DNA of 53,787 nt. Origin: Phycisphaerae bacterium (GTDB lineage: Bacteria; Planctomycetota; Phycisphaerae; JAAYCJ01). The stretch is from positions 1 through 53,787 of the forward strand of contig JAAYCJ010000267.1 of the NCBI GenBank assembly GCA_012729815.1. Reading direction: 5' to 3'. Shown piece after piece: positions 26,248 to 34,994 of this stretch. The translations under genes were made by a program, and so were the position numbers. The notes under the pieces are model-generated. The model saw nothing but the letters and a program-made list of their open reading frames with translations, did no database searches and was not told the origin of the DNA. How positions within the stretch are numbered: position 1 is the first letter of the stretch; every line of letters begins with the position of its first letter.

Positions 26248-27225
26248 TCAGGCCTGCGGGTAGTTGCCTTCCTTTCGCCAGACGTCGAGGATCCGTTCGT
26301 AGCGGCTCAGACGCATGCCGGTGTAGACGCAGTTGGAGGTTGAGAAGATGTAGCCGCCGCCGGGCATGCCGTGCCGCAGAGCGTAGCGGGCGCTTTCGGC
26401 GCACTCGGCTTCGGTGCCGGTATCGAGCAGGCCGCAGTTGACGTTGCCGACCAGGCAGACCTGCTTGCCGTAGCGGCGTTTGACGTCGGCGATGTCGACG
26501 CCGCCCTGGGGGTCGAGGCTGTGGAGGGCGTGCGGACGGCACTGGATCAACTGGTCGATGATGGGCATGATGTTGCCGTCGGTGTGCTTGATGGTGTAAA
26601 GGCCCATGTCACGGTAGGCCTTGATGAGCTTTTCAAGATAGGGCGCGACGAACTCGCTGAACTGCCGCGGCGAGAGAAACGGACCAGTGTTGAAGCAGTA
26701 GTCGGCGCAGAGGGCCATGCCGTCCAGCGGGCCGTCGGCGAAGTAGGTTTCCGCATCGCGGATGGCGTTGTCGACGCGCTCGGCGGCTTCGCGTTTGACG
26801 CCCTCGGGATCGTCGCCGAGTCGGCAGGCGAATTCGAGCATGCTGTCGCCGCCGGGCACACTGAAGGTGGCGTCGCCGTGCTTCATGAGGAAGAACTTCT
26901 CGCCGGTCTTCTCGCGAATGATCTGGGCCTGGCGGCGGAATTCCTCGGACGAAACGGCGCCGGAGAGGAAAATGGCGGAGTGCTCGAAGCGTTCAGCCGA
27001 TTGGATCAGGACGTCGGCCATGTCGCAGCGGTGCAGTTCGCGTTCCGTTTCGGTCATCTGGCCCCACTGGTGGTAGTTGCGGTGTTCCGGGTGGACCTTG
27101 CCGAAGACTTCCATGGTCAGATAGAAGCGCAGCTCGAAGTGCGGCACACGGCCCGGAGGCTGCTTGCCCTCGAGGGCCATGATGAACTTCTCACGCGGGG
27201 TCAGGGGCATCGCTTGGTTCTCCAT
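26248..27225 (-). CDS. Uroporphyrinogen decarboxylase family protein (URO-D/MtaA-like)
   Basis: A TIM-barrel protein of the URO-D superfamily, more likely a methyltransferase-like or sugar-locus member than the haem enzyme. It begins with TPREKFIMALEGKQPPGRVP, the family N-terminus, and includes YTIKHTDGNIMPIIDQLI, ALHSLDPQGGVDIADVKRRYG and LVGNVNCGLL, which line the barrel. In corrinoid methyltransferases, His and Cys of such segments bind zinc; His in KHTDGN and Cys in NVNCG are present here. The closing SNCVYTGMRLSRYE is common in planctomycete members. Start at ATG 27225 or 27210. Length is 325 residues. The substrate is unknown. Confidence 0.85.
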   Translation of the reverse strand: MENQAMPLTPREKFIMALEGKQPPGRVPHFELRFYLTMEVFGKVHPEHRNYHQWGQMTETERELHRCDMADVLIQSAERFEHSAIFLSGAVSSEEFRRQAQIIREKTGEKFFLMKHGDATFSVPGGDSMLEFACRLGDDPEGVKREAAERVDNAIRDAETYFADGPLDGMALCADYCFNTGPFLSPRQFSEFVAPYLEKLIKAYRDMGLYTIKHTDGNIMPIIDQLIQCRPHALHSLDPQGGVDIADVKRRYGKQVCLVGNVNCGLLDTGTEAECAESARYALRHGMPGGGYIFSTSNCVYTGMRLSRYERILDVWRKEGNYPQA

Positions 27226-27294
27226 CACTGCCTTGGGTCGGTCTTCGGCGTACTATAGCCGTGGGTGCAAAACGGTGCAAACCAAATGTCAGGG

Positions 27295-27876
27295 CTATTC
27301 GCCGCGGTATTTGACGACCAGGAAGGTGGTGGCGGGATCGGGTCCGGGATTGCTGATCGAGTGGTTCACGTCGGCTGAGTAGTGCACCGAATCGCCGGCT
27401 GCAAGGTTCACCTCGTGGTCCAGCGAACGGACGGTGATCCTTCCCGAGGCGACGCAGAGGATCTCCTCGGTGTTGTGGAAATGCGGATCGCTGTCGAGGC
27501 TGCCGCCGGGCGCCAGGTCGATCTGGTAGAACTCGACGTCTTTTTCGAGATTGAGGGGCGAGAGGGTCCGGACGGTGCACCGCTGATCGCGGCTGAAGAG
27601 GTAGCGTTCGTCGTCGGCTCGGATGACCTGGAAGCGGTGTCGGACGCGGGCGTCTTCGAGCAGTTCGGAGAGATCGACGTGCAGGGCCCGGGCGATCTTC
27701 CAGACCACAGCGACGGTGGGATTGGCCTTTTCCTGTTCGATCTGGGAGAGCATGGCCGCGCTGACGCCGCTGAGGCGGGCGAGTTGTTCGAGCGAGAGCC
27801 CAGCCTTTTTACGGTGCTTCTTGACCCGCTGGCCGATCCGAAGGGCGGACTGGTCGCCTTTGGACGGGTCGGTCAT
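27295..27876 (-). CDS. XRE-family regulator with cupin sensor domain
   Basis: A transcription factor: a Cro/cI helix-turn-helix at residues about 14-68 (IGQRVKKHRKKAGLSLEQLA, then GVSAAMLSQIEQEKANPT) joined to a C-terminal cupin barrel (about 115-188) with HFHNTEEILCVASG and GDSVHYSADVNHSISN. The His and Glu of the cupin motif are in place, so it may bind a metal or small ligand, as in relatives controlling polyamine or amino-acid use. It overlaps the TrkA-N gene by four bases (ATGA), so the two are one operon and probably one function. Length is 193 residues. Confidence 0.9.
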   Translation of the reverse strand: MTDPSKGDQSALRIGQRVKKHRKKAGLSLEQLARLSGVSAAMLSQIEQEKANPTVAVVWKIARALHVDLSELLEDARVRHRFQVIRADDERYLFSRDQRCTVRTLSPLNLEKDVEFYQIDLAPGGSLDSDPHFHNTEEILCVASGRITVRSLDHEVNLAAGDSVHYSADVNHSISNPGPDPATTFLVVKYRGE

Positions 27877-28472
27877 GCCTTGGCGTCCTGCTGGTCCTGT
27901 CCGTCGGACTTGGGTCTGCGGGCGATGCCGTCGCCGAGCTTGCGGATGAACGACTGGTAGAACTGCATGGCCACTGCGTACTCGGCCTGGACGACCTCAT
28001 CGGCTCCGACGCGGGCCACCTGCAGGCCGGCTGAGGCGTACTGGGTGCGGGCCACGATGTAGATTTTGGGGTTCACCCGGCGGGCGATGATGGTGGCTTC
28101 GAGAACGGCCTGCTCGTCCGGCACGGTCAGGGCCAGGACGGCGGCGCGTTCGACGCCGGCCTCGCGAAGGGTGTTCTCCTCGCGGATATCGCCCTCGATG
28201 ATGCTGGCGCCCAGGTCCCGCTGGACCGCGACGGTGCGCGGATTTCGCTCGACCACCACGAACGGCACGTCATGCCGGCGGAACACGTCGGCTACGAACC
28301 GCCCGGCCAGGCCGTAACCGGCGATGATCACGTGGCCGATCTTGCCGAGATCGATGGGCGAGTTGGGCAGTTCGGGTAGCCGCGTGACCAGCACGGTCGC
28401 CCCTTCGGGCCATTCCACGGAGGTCTCAAGTATGATCCGGCCGTCTTTGTATATCCCGGAGATCTGATCCAT
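27873..28472 (-). CDS. TrkA-N (RCK) NAD-binding protein with an antitoxin-like N-terminal strand
   Basis: The main part (about 45-165) is a Rossmann RCK domain as in the potassium regulator TrkA or in channel tails: HVIIAGYGLAGRFVADVF with GxGxxG-like glycine pattern, VVVERNP binding the ribose, and GDIREENTLREAGVERA. There is no RCK-C domain and no membrane helix. The first 40 residues (ISGIYKDGRIILE, then WPEGATVLVTRLP) resemble the beta-strand pattern of AF2212/DUF104-like antitoxin proteins, an unusual fusion. GGAGG lies ten bases before ATG 28472; a GTG at 28478 is also possible. The C-terminal 20 residues are polar. It is coupled to the XRE-cupin gene. Confidence 0.83.
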   Translation of the reverse strand: MDQISGIYKDGRIILETSVEWPEGATVLVTRLPELPNSPIDLGKIGHVIIAGYGLAGRFVADVFRRHDVPFVVVERNPRTVAVQRDLGASIIEGDIREENTLREAGVERAAVLALTVPDEQAVLEATIIARRVNPKIYIVARTQYASAGLQVARVGADEVVQAEYAVAMQFYQSFIRKLGDGIARRPKSDGQDQQDAKA

Positions 28473-28528
28473 ACGCACGTTTCCTCCAAGGGCAATGCTG
28501 ACTGCCGTACCCTATGGACAAATATCGG

Positions 28529-30094
28529 CTACTTCATCGACTCGGTCCACGCCTTGGCCGACTGGTTCCGATAGCGATCCGGTTCGCGCTTCAGGTAGTC
28601 GCTGTGCACGGCGGTGACCTCGGTGAACCGCAGCGAGTAGTGCTCGATCCCGTCGGAGGCCAACTGGTCGCTGATCTGCCGGTCAAGCGGTAGAATCGTG
28701 TCGCGCAGGCGAGCCCAGGCGCGGGCGTCGGCGGCCTCAACGGCCGCGAGTTGCTCGCGATAGACCCTGGCCGCGGGCCAGTCGATCCGGGCGTTGACGT
28801 ACCAGTGGAAGACCCGCTGAAGCTTGCTGAGCCACAGTTCCAGCGACGGGTCGAACCGGATGCACGTGCCGACGAAGTAGTTGTCGAGCCGGCGGAACCG
28901 GTCCATGTCGATCAGACCCGCCGCCTCGGCCAGCTTGTAGCTCTCGGTGCCCGGGAACGGGTAGAACACGCTCCATCGCATCCGGCCCGGGCGGACCCGC
29001 ACCATCAGGTCGATCGTCTCGTTCATCTGGCCGGCCGTCTCGCCGGGCATGCCGATCATCAGGAACGCGCTGCCGTGCAGGCCGAACCGCCGGCACAGCT
29101 CGAAGGCCTCGGCGATCTGATCGTTGGTCATGTAGCGTTTCAGGAAACCGCGCCGCAGGGCGTCCGAGCCGCTCTCGACCCCGAACTTGACGATCCGGCA
29201 CGGCGAGTCGGCCAGGGCTTTGGCGCAGCGGTCGTTGAACGCCTGGACGTGGGCGTTAACCACGTAGGGAATGGTCAGGCCGAACTCGCGGTAGGCGCGG
29301 GCGAACCGCTCGACCCAGTCCGTATCGAGGGTGAACAGGTCGTCGTCGAAAATGACGGTCTCGAGGCCCGGATGGCGCTCGGTGAGCTGGCCGACCTCGC
29401 GGATCACCCGCTCGACCGGGTACCGCCGCAGATAGCAGCGGCGCGGATGGCCCTGCCCGGCGTACAGGCTCGATATCTCGTGGTTGAAGCAGTACGTGCA
29501 GCGGTACGGACAACCGCGGCTCGAGAGCATGCTCATCCAGCCGTTCTTGCAGGAAAGCAGGTGGTCCAGGTCGAAGATCTCGTAGTCTTCCGGAGCCAGG
29601 GTGTCCAGGTCCGGGTATGGGCCCAGCTCGCCGACCCGGTAGCTGCCGTCGGCCATCCGCAGGGCCAGGTTGTCGATGTCGCCGAGCTGCCCGCCGTTTT
29701 CCAGGGCGTCGACCAGGTCCGGCAGCATCCGGTCGCACTCGCCGTAGCCGATCATCTCCCAATAGCCTTCGTCGATCAACTGATCGAGGCACAGGCTGGC
29801 GTGGACGCCGCCGGCGATCTGGGGAATCTGCGGCAAGGCCTCGCGGATCGACCGGCTGATCTGCACCGCGTAAGGGTACTGCATCGTCTGGACGGAGAAG
29901 CAGACCAGGCCCGGATCGTAGGCCCGCACCTGCTCGACGATCTGGTCGGCGGTGGGCACCGGGTAGAGCTTCTCGTTGAGGTTCATCAGCCGCACGTCGT
30001 GACCGGCCGCTTTGAGCTGTCCGGACAGGCACGCCACGCCGTGATTGAACCCTTCTTCCGCGTTCAGGTTCGGATAGATCATCAGGATTCGCAT
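28529..30094 (-). CDS. B12-binding domain radical SAM protein
   Basis: A class B-type radical SAM enzyme: an N-terminal cobalamin-binding Rossmann domain (MRILMIYPNLNAEEGFNHGV, LKAAGHDVRLMNLN, IAGGVHASL), then the radical SAM domain with CPYRCTYC at Cys195, Cys199 and Cys202, VIFDDDLFTLD, and KFGVESGSDALRRGFLKR. Such enzymes methylate or rearrange unactivated carbons of hopanoids, antibiotics or lipids. In planctomycetes many are orphan. I start at ATG 30094; an in-frame GTG or ATG at 30130 would add 12 residues before the typical first strand. Length is 521 residues. The Nif3-like gene is divergent. Confidence 0.9.
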   Translation of the reverse strand: MRILMIYPNLNAEEGFNHGVACLSGQLKAAGHDVRLMNLNEKLYPVPTADQIVEQVRAYDPGLVCFSVQTMQYPYAVQISRSIREALPQIPQIAGGVHASLCLDQLIDEGYWEMIGYGECDRMLPDLVDALENGGQLGDIDNLALRMADGSYRVGELGPYPDLDTLAPEDYEIFDLDHLLSCKNGWMSMLSSRGCPYRCTYCFNHEISSLYAGQGHPRRCYLRRYPVERVIREVGQLTERHPGLETVIFDDDLFTLDTDWVERFARAYREFGLTIPYVVNAHVQAFNDRCAKALADSPCRIVKFGVESGSDALRRGFLKRYMTNDQIAEAFELCRRFGLHGSAFLMIGMPGETAGQMNETIDLMVRVRPGRMRWSVFYPFPGTESYKLAEAAGLIDMDRFRRLDNYFVGTCIRFDPSLELWLSKLQRVFHWYVNARIDWPAARVYREQLAAVEAADARAWARLRDTILPLDRQISDQLASDGIEHYSLRFTEVTAVHSDYLKREPDRYRNQSAKAWTESMK

Positions 30095-30276
30095 ATCGGG
30101 TATTGTACGCGTTGGCCCATCATTTGCCAAGGTGCGCCCGGGCCGCCGGGACGCGGGGCAAGAACCTTTCGGAAAACCGGTGGCACGCGGTTGGCGGACC
30201 GGCTACAATTGGGGTTCCCAGGGACGGGGCGGCTCAGTCGGGAAACCCGGAACCAGCTCGAAAGGGATCAAGGGCG

Positions 30277-31080
30277 ATGCGAGCGACCGAAATCCGCGAC
30301 TACTTCCGCGACAAGGCGACGTGGGTGGAATGGGACGGCCGGACGGTAGACCGGTTCGCCTACGGCAACGAAAACGTCACCGTCAAGGGGATCGCCGTCG
30401 GCTGGACCCTCACCCTGGAGATGGCCAGACAGGCCGCTAAGGCCGGGGCGAACCTCTTTATCACGCACGAATCGATCTTCTACAGCGGGTATCGATCGGA
30501 ACCGGCCGAGCCCGCGCAGGTGGAGCGCGACCGCCAGAGGAAGGCCCGCGAGTTGGACCGTCTGAAGCTCACCGTGCTCCGCTGCCGCGACACGTGGGAC
30601 CGGTTTCCCAGCGTCGGGATCCCGGACACCTGGATTCGCTTCCTCGGCTTTGAGGACTACCGCCGAGCCCCGCAAAGCTTCTACGCCCGGGCCAAGTTGC
30701 CCTCGACCACGGCGGCCACGCTGGCCAAGCGGATTCTCAAAAAGGTCGCTCCGCTGGGGCAGCAGTACGTCGAGGTGTTCAACCCCGCTGTCAAGGTCTC
30801 CAGCCTGTGCGTGGGCACGGGCAGCATCACGGAACTGCCGCTGATGCGCGAAGAGGCCAAAGCCGACTGCTACCTGGTCACCAACGACGGATCGCGGACC
30901 TCGACCACGGAACTGCACGCGACGGACCTGAAGATCCCGCTGATCCGGGTGGACCACGCGACGTCCGAGCTTCCGGGCATGATGGCCCTGGCCGATCACC
31001 TGGCTGAGGCCTTCCCGGGCGTTCCGGTCAAGTACATCCCCTACCCGTGCCCGTACAAGCTGATCGCCGGAGGCAAGTGA
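30277..31080 (+). CDS. Nif3-like dinuclear metal centre protein
   Basis: Member of the NIF3/YbgI family, found in nearly all organisms and of unsettled role (hydrolase or GTP cyclohydrolase-like). GIAVGWTLTLEMARQAAKAG and LFITHESIF cover the first metal-binding strand, where relatives have ITHHP; the second His is Glu here. VGTGSITELPLMREEAKADCYLVTND and VDHATSELPGMMALADHL supply the other ligands. The start ATG 30277 follows AAGGGATCAAGGGCG. A TACAAT at 30204-30209 may be the -10 box. Length is 267 residues. Confidence 0.85.
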   Translation: MRATEIRDYFRDKATWVEWDGRTVDRFAYGNENVTVKGIAVGWTLTLEMARQAAKAGANLFITHESIFYSGYRSEPAEPAQVERDRQRKARELDRLKLTVLRCRDTWDRFPSVGIPDTWIRFLGFEDYRRAPQSFYARAKLPSTTAATLAKRILKKVAPLGQQYVEVFNPAVKVSSLCVGTGSITELPLMREEAKADCYLVTNDGSRTSTTELHATDLKIPLIRVDHATSELPGMMALADHLAEAFPGVPVKYIPYPCPYKLIAGGK

Positions 31081-31104
31081 GGCACTGGTTACGGCATAAA
31101 ATTC

Positions 31105-31133
31105 TTCCCGCGTGATGGCCGGCGGCTTATAAT
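31105..31133 (+). promoter_or_regulatory. Promoter of the ParA gene
   Basis: TTCCCG at 31105-31110, a 17-base spacer, and a perfect TATAAT at 31128-31133, 44 bases before the parA-like start. Confidence 0.55.
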
Positions 31134-31176
31134 TGCTGTTTCTATTTCTGGATTTCAGCGGCCGTCGGATCAGGAA

Positions 31177-32250
31177 ATGCATCGGATTGCAGTCATCAAC
31201 CAGAAAGGCGGGGTCGGCAAAACGACCACGGTGGCGAACCTGGGCCCGGCGATCGCCCGGGCGGGATGGCCCGTGATCGTGGTGGATCTGGACCCGCAGG
31301 CGAACCTGACCACGCACCTGGGGGTCGAGCCGCGGCCCGAGACGCCGAATATCTACCACGTTCTCTCGCAGCAGAAGAGCCTGGCTGAGGTGCTGGCGAA
31401 GGTGGACGAGAACCTGTGGCTGGCCCCATCCAACATCGACCTGGCCGCCGCTGAGGTCGAGCTTTCCAGCGTGGTCGGGCGCGAGGTCATTCTCCGCGAC
31501 GCGGTTGAGGAGTGCGGCGACGATTACAAGTTCATGTTCATCGACTGTCCGCCGTCGCTGGGAATTCTGACCCTCAACGCCCTCTGTGCCGCCGATGAGG
31601 TGTTCATCACGCTTCAGCCGCATTTTCTGGCCCTCCAGGGCCTGGGCAAGCTGCTGGAGACGGTGCACCTGGTGGCCAAGCGGATCAACCACCGCCTGAA
31701 GGTCAGCGGCGTGGTGCTGTGCATGTACGAGAGCGGCACCAAACTGGCCAACGAGGTGCTGGCGGATCTGGAGCGGTTCATCGAACAGAGCCGCGGCCAG
31801 CCGGTCCCGTGGGCGGAGGCGGTGGTCTTTCAGAGCCGCATCCGCCGCAACATCAAGCTCGCTGAGGCCCCCAGCTTCGGGATGGACATCTTCGGCTACG
31901 CCCCGCAGAGCAACGGGGCTGAGGACTATGCCGCCCTCAGCCGGGAGGTTCTGGCCCACTACGGTTACCCGGCGCGGCCCATCGGGCAGCCGTCCGGTCC
32001 GGCCGCTTCGGCTTCGTCCGCCCCGGAGTCGGACGAAGCCGAAGCCGTCGAGGGCCTGCGGCCCGAGGAGGCGGAACCCCTGGTCCACGCCCCACTGCCC
32101 AGCCAGCCCCCTAACGCTGAGCCGCGACCCGCAGCGGACCGGCCCGTGGAGAACCCGGATGAACAGCCCCCCACCGAGCCGAAAACGGCGGATCAGGGCA
32201 GCCCTGATCGCCTACCTGACGGTATGGGCGGTCCTGACCCACTGGCCTAA
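31177..32250 (+). CDS. ParA/Soj-family ATPase
   Basis: A deviant Walker A ATPase of the chromosome-partitioning family: INQKGGVGKTTTVANL at 7-22, DLDPQANLTTHLG, FIDCPPSLGILTLNAL, and the C-terminal EAVVFQSRIRRNIKLAEAPSFG found in true Soj proteins. No ParB partner follows, so it might be a chromosome-segregation ParA with its ParB elsewhere or an orphan positioning ATPase. The last 90 residues are Pro, Ala and Glu-rich, an unstructured tail not usual in Soj. The final 92 bases overlap the start of the VanZ-like gene. Length is 357 residues. Confidence 0.92.
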   Translation: MHRIAVINQKGGVGKTTTVANLGPAIARAGWPVIVVDLDPQANLTTHLGVEPRPETPNIYHVLSQQKSLAEVLAKVDENLWLAPSNIDLAAAEVELSSVVGREVILRDAVEECGDDYKFMFIDCPPSLGILTLNALCAADEVFITLQPHFLALQGLGKLLETVHLVAKRINHRLKVSGVVLCMYESGTKLANEVLADLERFIEQSRGQPVPWAEAVVFQSRIRRNIKLAEAPSFGMDIFGYAPQSNGAEDYAALSREVLAHYGYPARPIGQPSGPAASASSAPESDEAEAVEGLRPEEAEPLVHAPLPSQPPNAEPRPAADRPVENPDEQPPTEPKTADQGSPDRLPDGMGGPDPLA

Positions 32251-32548
32251 CCCCGGGCCCCTGCCGCCCATTCCCGGCGGGGACAAGACCATCCACATGA
32301 TCGGCTACCTGATCGCGGGAATCCTGCTGATGGCGGTCCCCGGACCGCCCTGGCGTCCGCGGCATCTGCTGTATTCAGCGGGACTTATGGCCTTTGCCGC
32401 GTGCGACGAGGCAACCCAGGCCCTGGTCAATCGCGGACCCTCCATTCACGATTTTGCCGCGGACTGCCTGGGAGCGGCCATCGCCGCGGGGTTGGCATTG
32501 ACATTCTGGATGAGCCGCAAACCGTGCTGTTCAAACAACTTACCGTAG
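32159..32548 (+). CDS. VanZ-like membrane protein
   Basis: A small membrane protein of 129 residues with three to four hydrophobic helices. The family signatures are DKTIHMIGYLIAG and the later CDEATQALVNRGPSIHDFAADCLGAAIA, with the conserved DE, Q, and D. VanZ proteins are linked to cell-wall and teicoplanin resistance, but most members have no known role. ATG 32159 lies inside the parA-like gene, in another frame, so its expression is coupled to it. A later start would lose the first helix. Confidence 0.8.
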   Translation: MNSPPPSRKRRIRAALIAYLTVWAVLTHWPNPGPLPPIPGGDKTIHMIGYLIAGILLMAVPGPPWRPRHLLYSAGLMAFAACDEATQALVNRGPSIHDFAADCLGAAIAAGLALTFWMSRKPCCSNNLP

Positions 32549-32580
32549 CTTCGGGATCGCGGCGGATGGTTCGTTTTCTG

Positions 32581-32609
32581 TTGACGGACAAGGGGGAACG
32601 GCATACACT
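32581..32609 (+). promoter_or_regulatory. Promoter of the DUF502-hpf-pts region
   Basis: TTGACG at 32581-32586, a 17-base spacer, TACACT at 32604-32609. It lies 70 bases before the DUF502 start. Confidence 0.6.
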
Positions 32610-32679
32610 TTGCATTGTTCCGAAAGGAAGACTTTTTCCCGGCCGATCACAGTCCGGAGGCGTATAAGCATATACTATT

Positions 32680-33468
32680 ATGAAGAATGACAAGAGCCTG
32701 ATTGCGGTTTCGAAGCGGCTGTTCTTTCAGGGGCTGGCTGCGCTGCTGCCGACCCTCATTACAATTGTTATTTTAGTAAAGTTATTTTCATTTGTAAATG
32801 ACAACTTCGGTCGTCACATCGGCCGGGGCCTGACGTACAGCGCAGCGTGGGCGTTTCCGCATCTGATCGTGAGCGCGGATGAGGGGCTTAACGCGGAACA
32901 GAGCAGCCAACGGGTCGAGGCCCTGGCGAACAGTTGGCAGATGTCGTTGGTCGGCTTTCTGGTCGCCATCGTGCTGGTGTGCGTCCTTGGTTTTCTGTTG
33001 GCCAGCTTCATCGGTCGACGGCTATGGCGTTCGCTGGAAACCACGCTGGTGCAGTTGCCGGTCATCAAGCAGATTTACCCGTACGTCAAGCAGGTCACGG
33101 ACTACGTGTTCGGCGAGCGGCGGGTGGAGTTTTCGCAGGTGGTCGCGGTGCAGTATCCGCGCGTCGGGATCTGGTCGATCGGGTTCGTGACGGGCCCGGG
33201 CATGCGGGCCATCAGGGAGTCCGAGGGTGAAGAATTTGTATCGGTATTCGTGCCGTCGAGTCCCACGCCGGTGACCGGATACGTGATCACAGTGCCGCGG
33301 AAAGACACGGTCGATCTGCCGATCACAATCGATCAGGCTTTCCGGTTCATCATCAGCGGCGGGGTGATCACGCCGGACGTCAAGCTTCCGACGCGGGAGG
33401 AGTCGAGCCGGGATTCGGACATTCAGGAGAGTCAGCCGGTGATGGCGGACCGGGCCGAGCGGGCCTAG
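32680..33468 (+). CDS. DUF502 family membrane protein
   Basis: A membrane protein of 262 residues common in planctomycetes, cyanobacteria and plants, where a relative (COV) affects vascular patterning. Two main hydrophobic hairpins lie at 15-37 (LFFQGLAALLPTLITIVILV) and 88-110. The conserved core follows: TLVQLPVIKQIYPYVKQVTD, then VSVFVPSSPTPVTGYVITVP, the family's most typical segment. Role unknown. No ribosome binding site at a normal distance precedes ATG 32680; GGAGG lies 19 bases before. A second TATACT at 32671-32676 sits directly before the start. Confidence 0.88.
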   Translation: MKNDKSLIAVSKRLFFQGLAALLPTLITIVILVKLFSFVNDNFGRHIGRGLTYSAAWAFPHLIVSADEGLNAEQSSQRVEALANSWQMSLVGFLVAIVLVCVLGFLLASFIGRRLWRSLETTLVQLPVIKQIYPYVKQVTDYVFGERRVEFSQVVAVQYPRVGIWSIGFVTGPGMRAIRESEGEEFVSVFVPSSPTPVTGYVITVPRKDTVDLPITIDQAFRFIISGGVITPDVKLPTREESSRDSDIQESQPVMADRAERA

Positions 33469-33511
33469 CCGCGTTGTCAAATGGAACCACGGGTCACCTA
33501 TTGTAGGAGGA

Positions 33512-33841
33512 ATGCCGGTGCAGGTGAGCATTGTTGGACGACATATGGACGTGCCGGAGAGTTTCAAGGAATACGCTGAGACCAAGCTGGCCAAGCTTCC
33601 GCGGGTCTTTGACCGGGTGATGATGATCGAGGTGATCCTGGAGGGCCAGGCCTCGCAGAAATCCGTGGAGATTCTGGTTTCGGCCGCTGGGCACAGCGAC
33701 TTCGTGGCCCGCGAGGAGGGCGATGACGTGTTTGCCTGCTTCGACCTGTGCCACGACAAGATCGATCATCAGCTTCGTCGATACAAGGAGAAGATTCGCA
33801 ATCGCAAGCACCCGGAACGGCCCGGAGCGGGCGGAAGCTAG
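33512..33841 (+). CDS. hpf: Ribosome hibernation promoting factor (short form)
   Basis: Binds the ribosome decoding centre in stationary phase and helps form inactive 100S dimers. The fold is seen from QVSIVGRHMDVPESFKEYAETKLAKLPRVF (about 4-33), VEVILEG-type second strand, and DDVFACFDLCHDKIDHQLRRYKEKI, the last helix. With 109 residues it is a short HPF, without the long C-terminal dimerisation domain. AGGAGG before the start is strong. It heads hpf-ptsN-ptsH-ptsI, echoing the rpoN-hpf-ptsN locus of proteobacteria. Confidence 0.9.
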   Translation: MPVQVSIVGRHMDVPESFKEYAETKLAKLPRVFDRVMMIEVILEGQASQKSVEILVSAAGHSDFVAREEGDDVFACFDLCHDKIDHQLRRYKEKIRNRKHPERPGAGGS

Positions 33842-34035
33842 AGAGTCTCCGCCCGAGTTGATCGCGCCGAGCGACCCAAGGATCGATAAAAGTCGGCCGG
33901 ATTAGGTTTGCCTTGCGGCGCAGGCTCTGTTTAACTGGTGATTAAGGTTCGCCCAACGGGAACCGAAATGAATGATGCGGCACCGCACGGCAAGAGCTTG
34001 GCGGCCCGCAATCCAGCGATAGTGAGGATTTGTAA

Positions 34036-34506
34036 ATGAAACTTGCGGACATTGTGGCGAAGGATGCGATTATCGCCGATCTCCAGGCTCAGGATCGAGA
34101 CGGCATCATCAAGGAGATGGTGGAAAAGCTGGTGGCGGCAGGAAAGATCAGCCAGGAGCATGCGGGGGACATCATCAAGTCGATCGTCAAGCGGGAGAAG
34201 CAGGGCAGCACGGGGTTTGGCAAAGGCGTGGCGGTTCCGCACGTCAAGCACGAGTCGATCAAGTCGCTGGTGGCGGGCATCGGCCGCAGCGGTTCCGGGA
34301 TCGATTTTGCCGCGCTGGATCGCGCCCCGGTCTACATTGTGGTGCTGCTGCTGAGTCCGCAGGACCGTCCGGAAGAGCATCTCCAGGCGATGGAGACGAT
34401 TTTCCGCCATCTTCAGCGGGACACATTCCGCAAGTTCCTGCGCCAGGCCCAGACGGTGGACCAGATTTACGACCTGGTGAAGGAAGCGGAGGAGATCGCG
34501 GCCTGA
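34036..34506 (+). CDS. ptsN: PTS EIIA component, PtsN/fructose type
   Basis: A cytosolic phospho-carrier of the EIIA-Ntr/fructose family, 156 residues. Phosphorylated His69 lies in GFGKGVAVPHVKHESI; GREKQGSTGFG before it and PEEHLQAMETIFRHLQ after it are typical. There is no EIIB or EIIC partner in the window, so it likely regulates other proteins rather than taking up sugar. It is followed by ptsH and ptsI and preceded by hpf, after a 194-base gap. Confidence 0.9.
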   Translation: MKLADIVAKDAIIADLQAQDRDGIIKEMVEKLVAAGKISQEHAGDIIKSIVKREKQGSTGFGKGVAVPHVKHESIKSLVAGIGRSGSGIDFAALDRAPVYIVVLLLSPQDRPEEHLQAMETIFRHLQRDTFRKFLRQAQTVDQIYDLVKEAEEIAA

Positions 34507-34630
34507 ACGGCGGCGCAAAAGCCGAGGAATCGCGGTGCGGGAATCGGAACGGGACATCTCGGATCAGAGGTTTTCCGGGTCAGGACGCAGCGACGGGGAG
34601 ATGCCGGTGAACTTGACCAAAAGCGGATCG

Positions 34631-34918
34631 ATGAACAAGGAAAAGGACAACCAGGTTGTCGGGCGGGTGCGGATCATCAACAAGATGGGTCTGCACGCCC
34701 GACCGGCCATGCAGATGGTGGACCTCTCAAACAAGTTTTCGAGTCGGATCCGCATCTGCAAAGACCGTCAGTGCGTCAACGCCAAGAGCATCATGGAACT
34801 TCTGCTGCTGGCGGCGTGCGACGGAACGGAATTGACGATCCAGGCGGAAGGCCCGGATGCGGCGGACGCGGTGGACGCCCTGACCAAGCTGGTGGAGAGC
34901 AAGTTTGACGAGGAGTAG
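34631..34918 (+). CDS. ptsH: Phosphocarrier protein HPr
   Basis: Transfers phosphate from enzyme I to EIIA. MGLHARPAMQMVDL carries His22, the phosphorylated residue, and NAKSIMELLLLA carries Ser53, the HPr kinase site of Gram-positive HPr, so both activation and regulatory phosphorylation are possible. I start at ATG 34631, giving 95 residues; the frame is open back to a GTG at 34535 and an ATG at 34601, and no strong ribosome binding site decides. It lies between ptsN and ptsI. Confidence 0.9.
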   Translation: MNKEKDNQVVGRVRIINKMGLHARPAMQMVDLSNKFSSRIRICKDRQCVNAKSIMELLLLAACDGTELTIQAEGPDAADAVDALTKLVESKFDEE

Positions 34919-34994
34919 GACGCACCTTCGACGCGGCCGCGTCGGCCGAGGCAGGGCGACCGGCGCCTCATTCAACGGAATTTTCTTTTAGGCC

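Noticed and set aside
30181-30210. Sigma-54-type promoter (TGGCACG) before the Nif3-like gene
   Set aside because: The second element is TTGG at the wrong distance instead of TTGC; TACAAT as a sigma-70 -10 box fits better.
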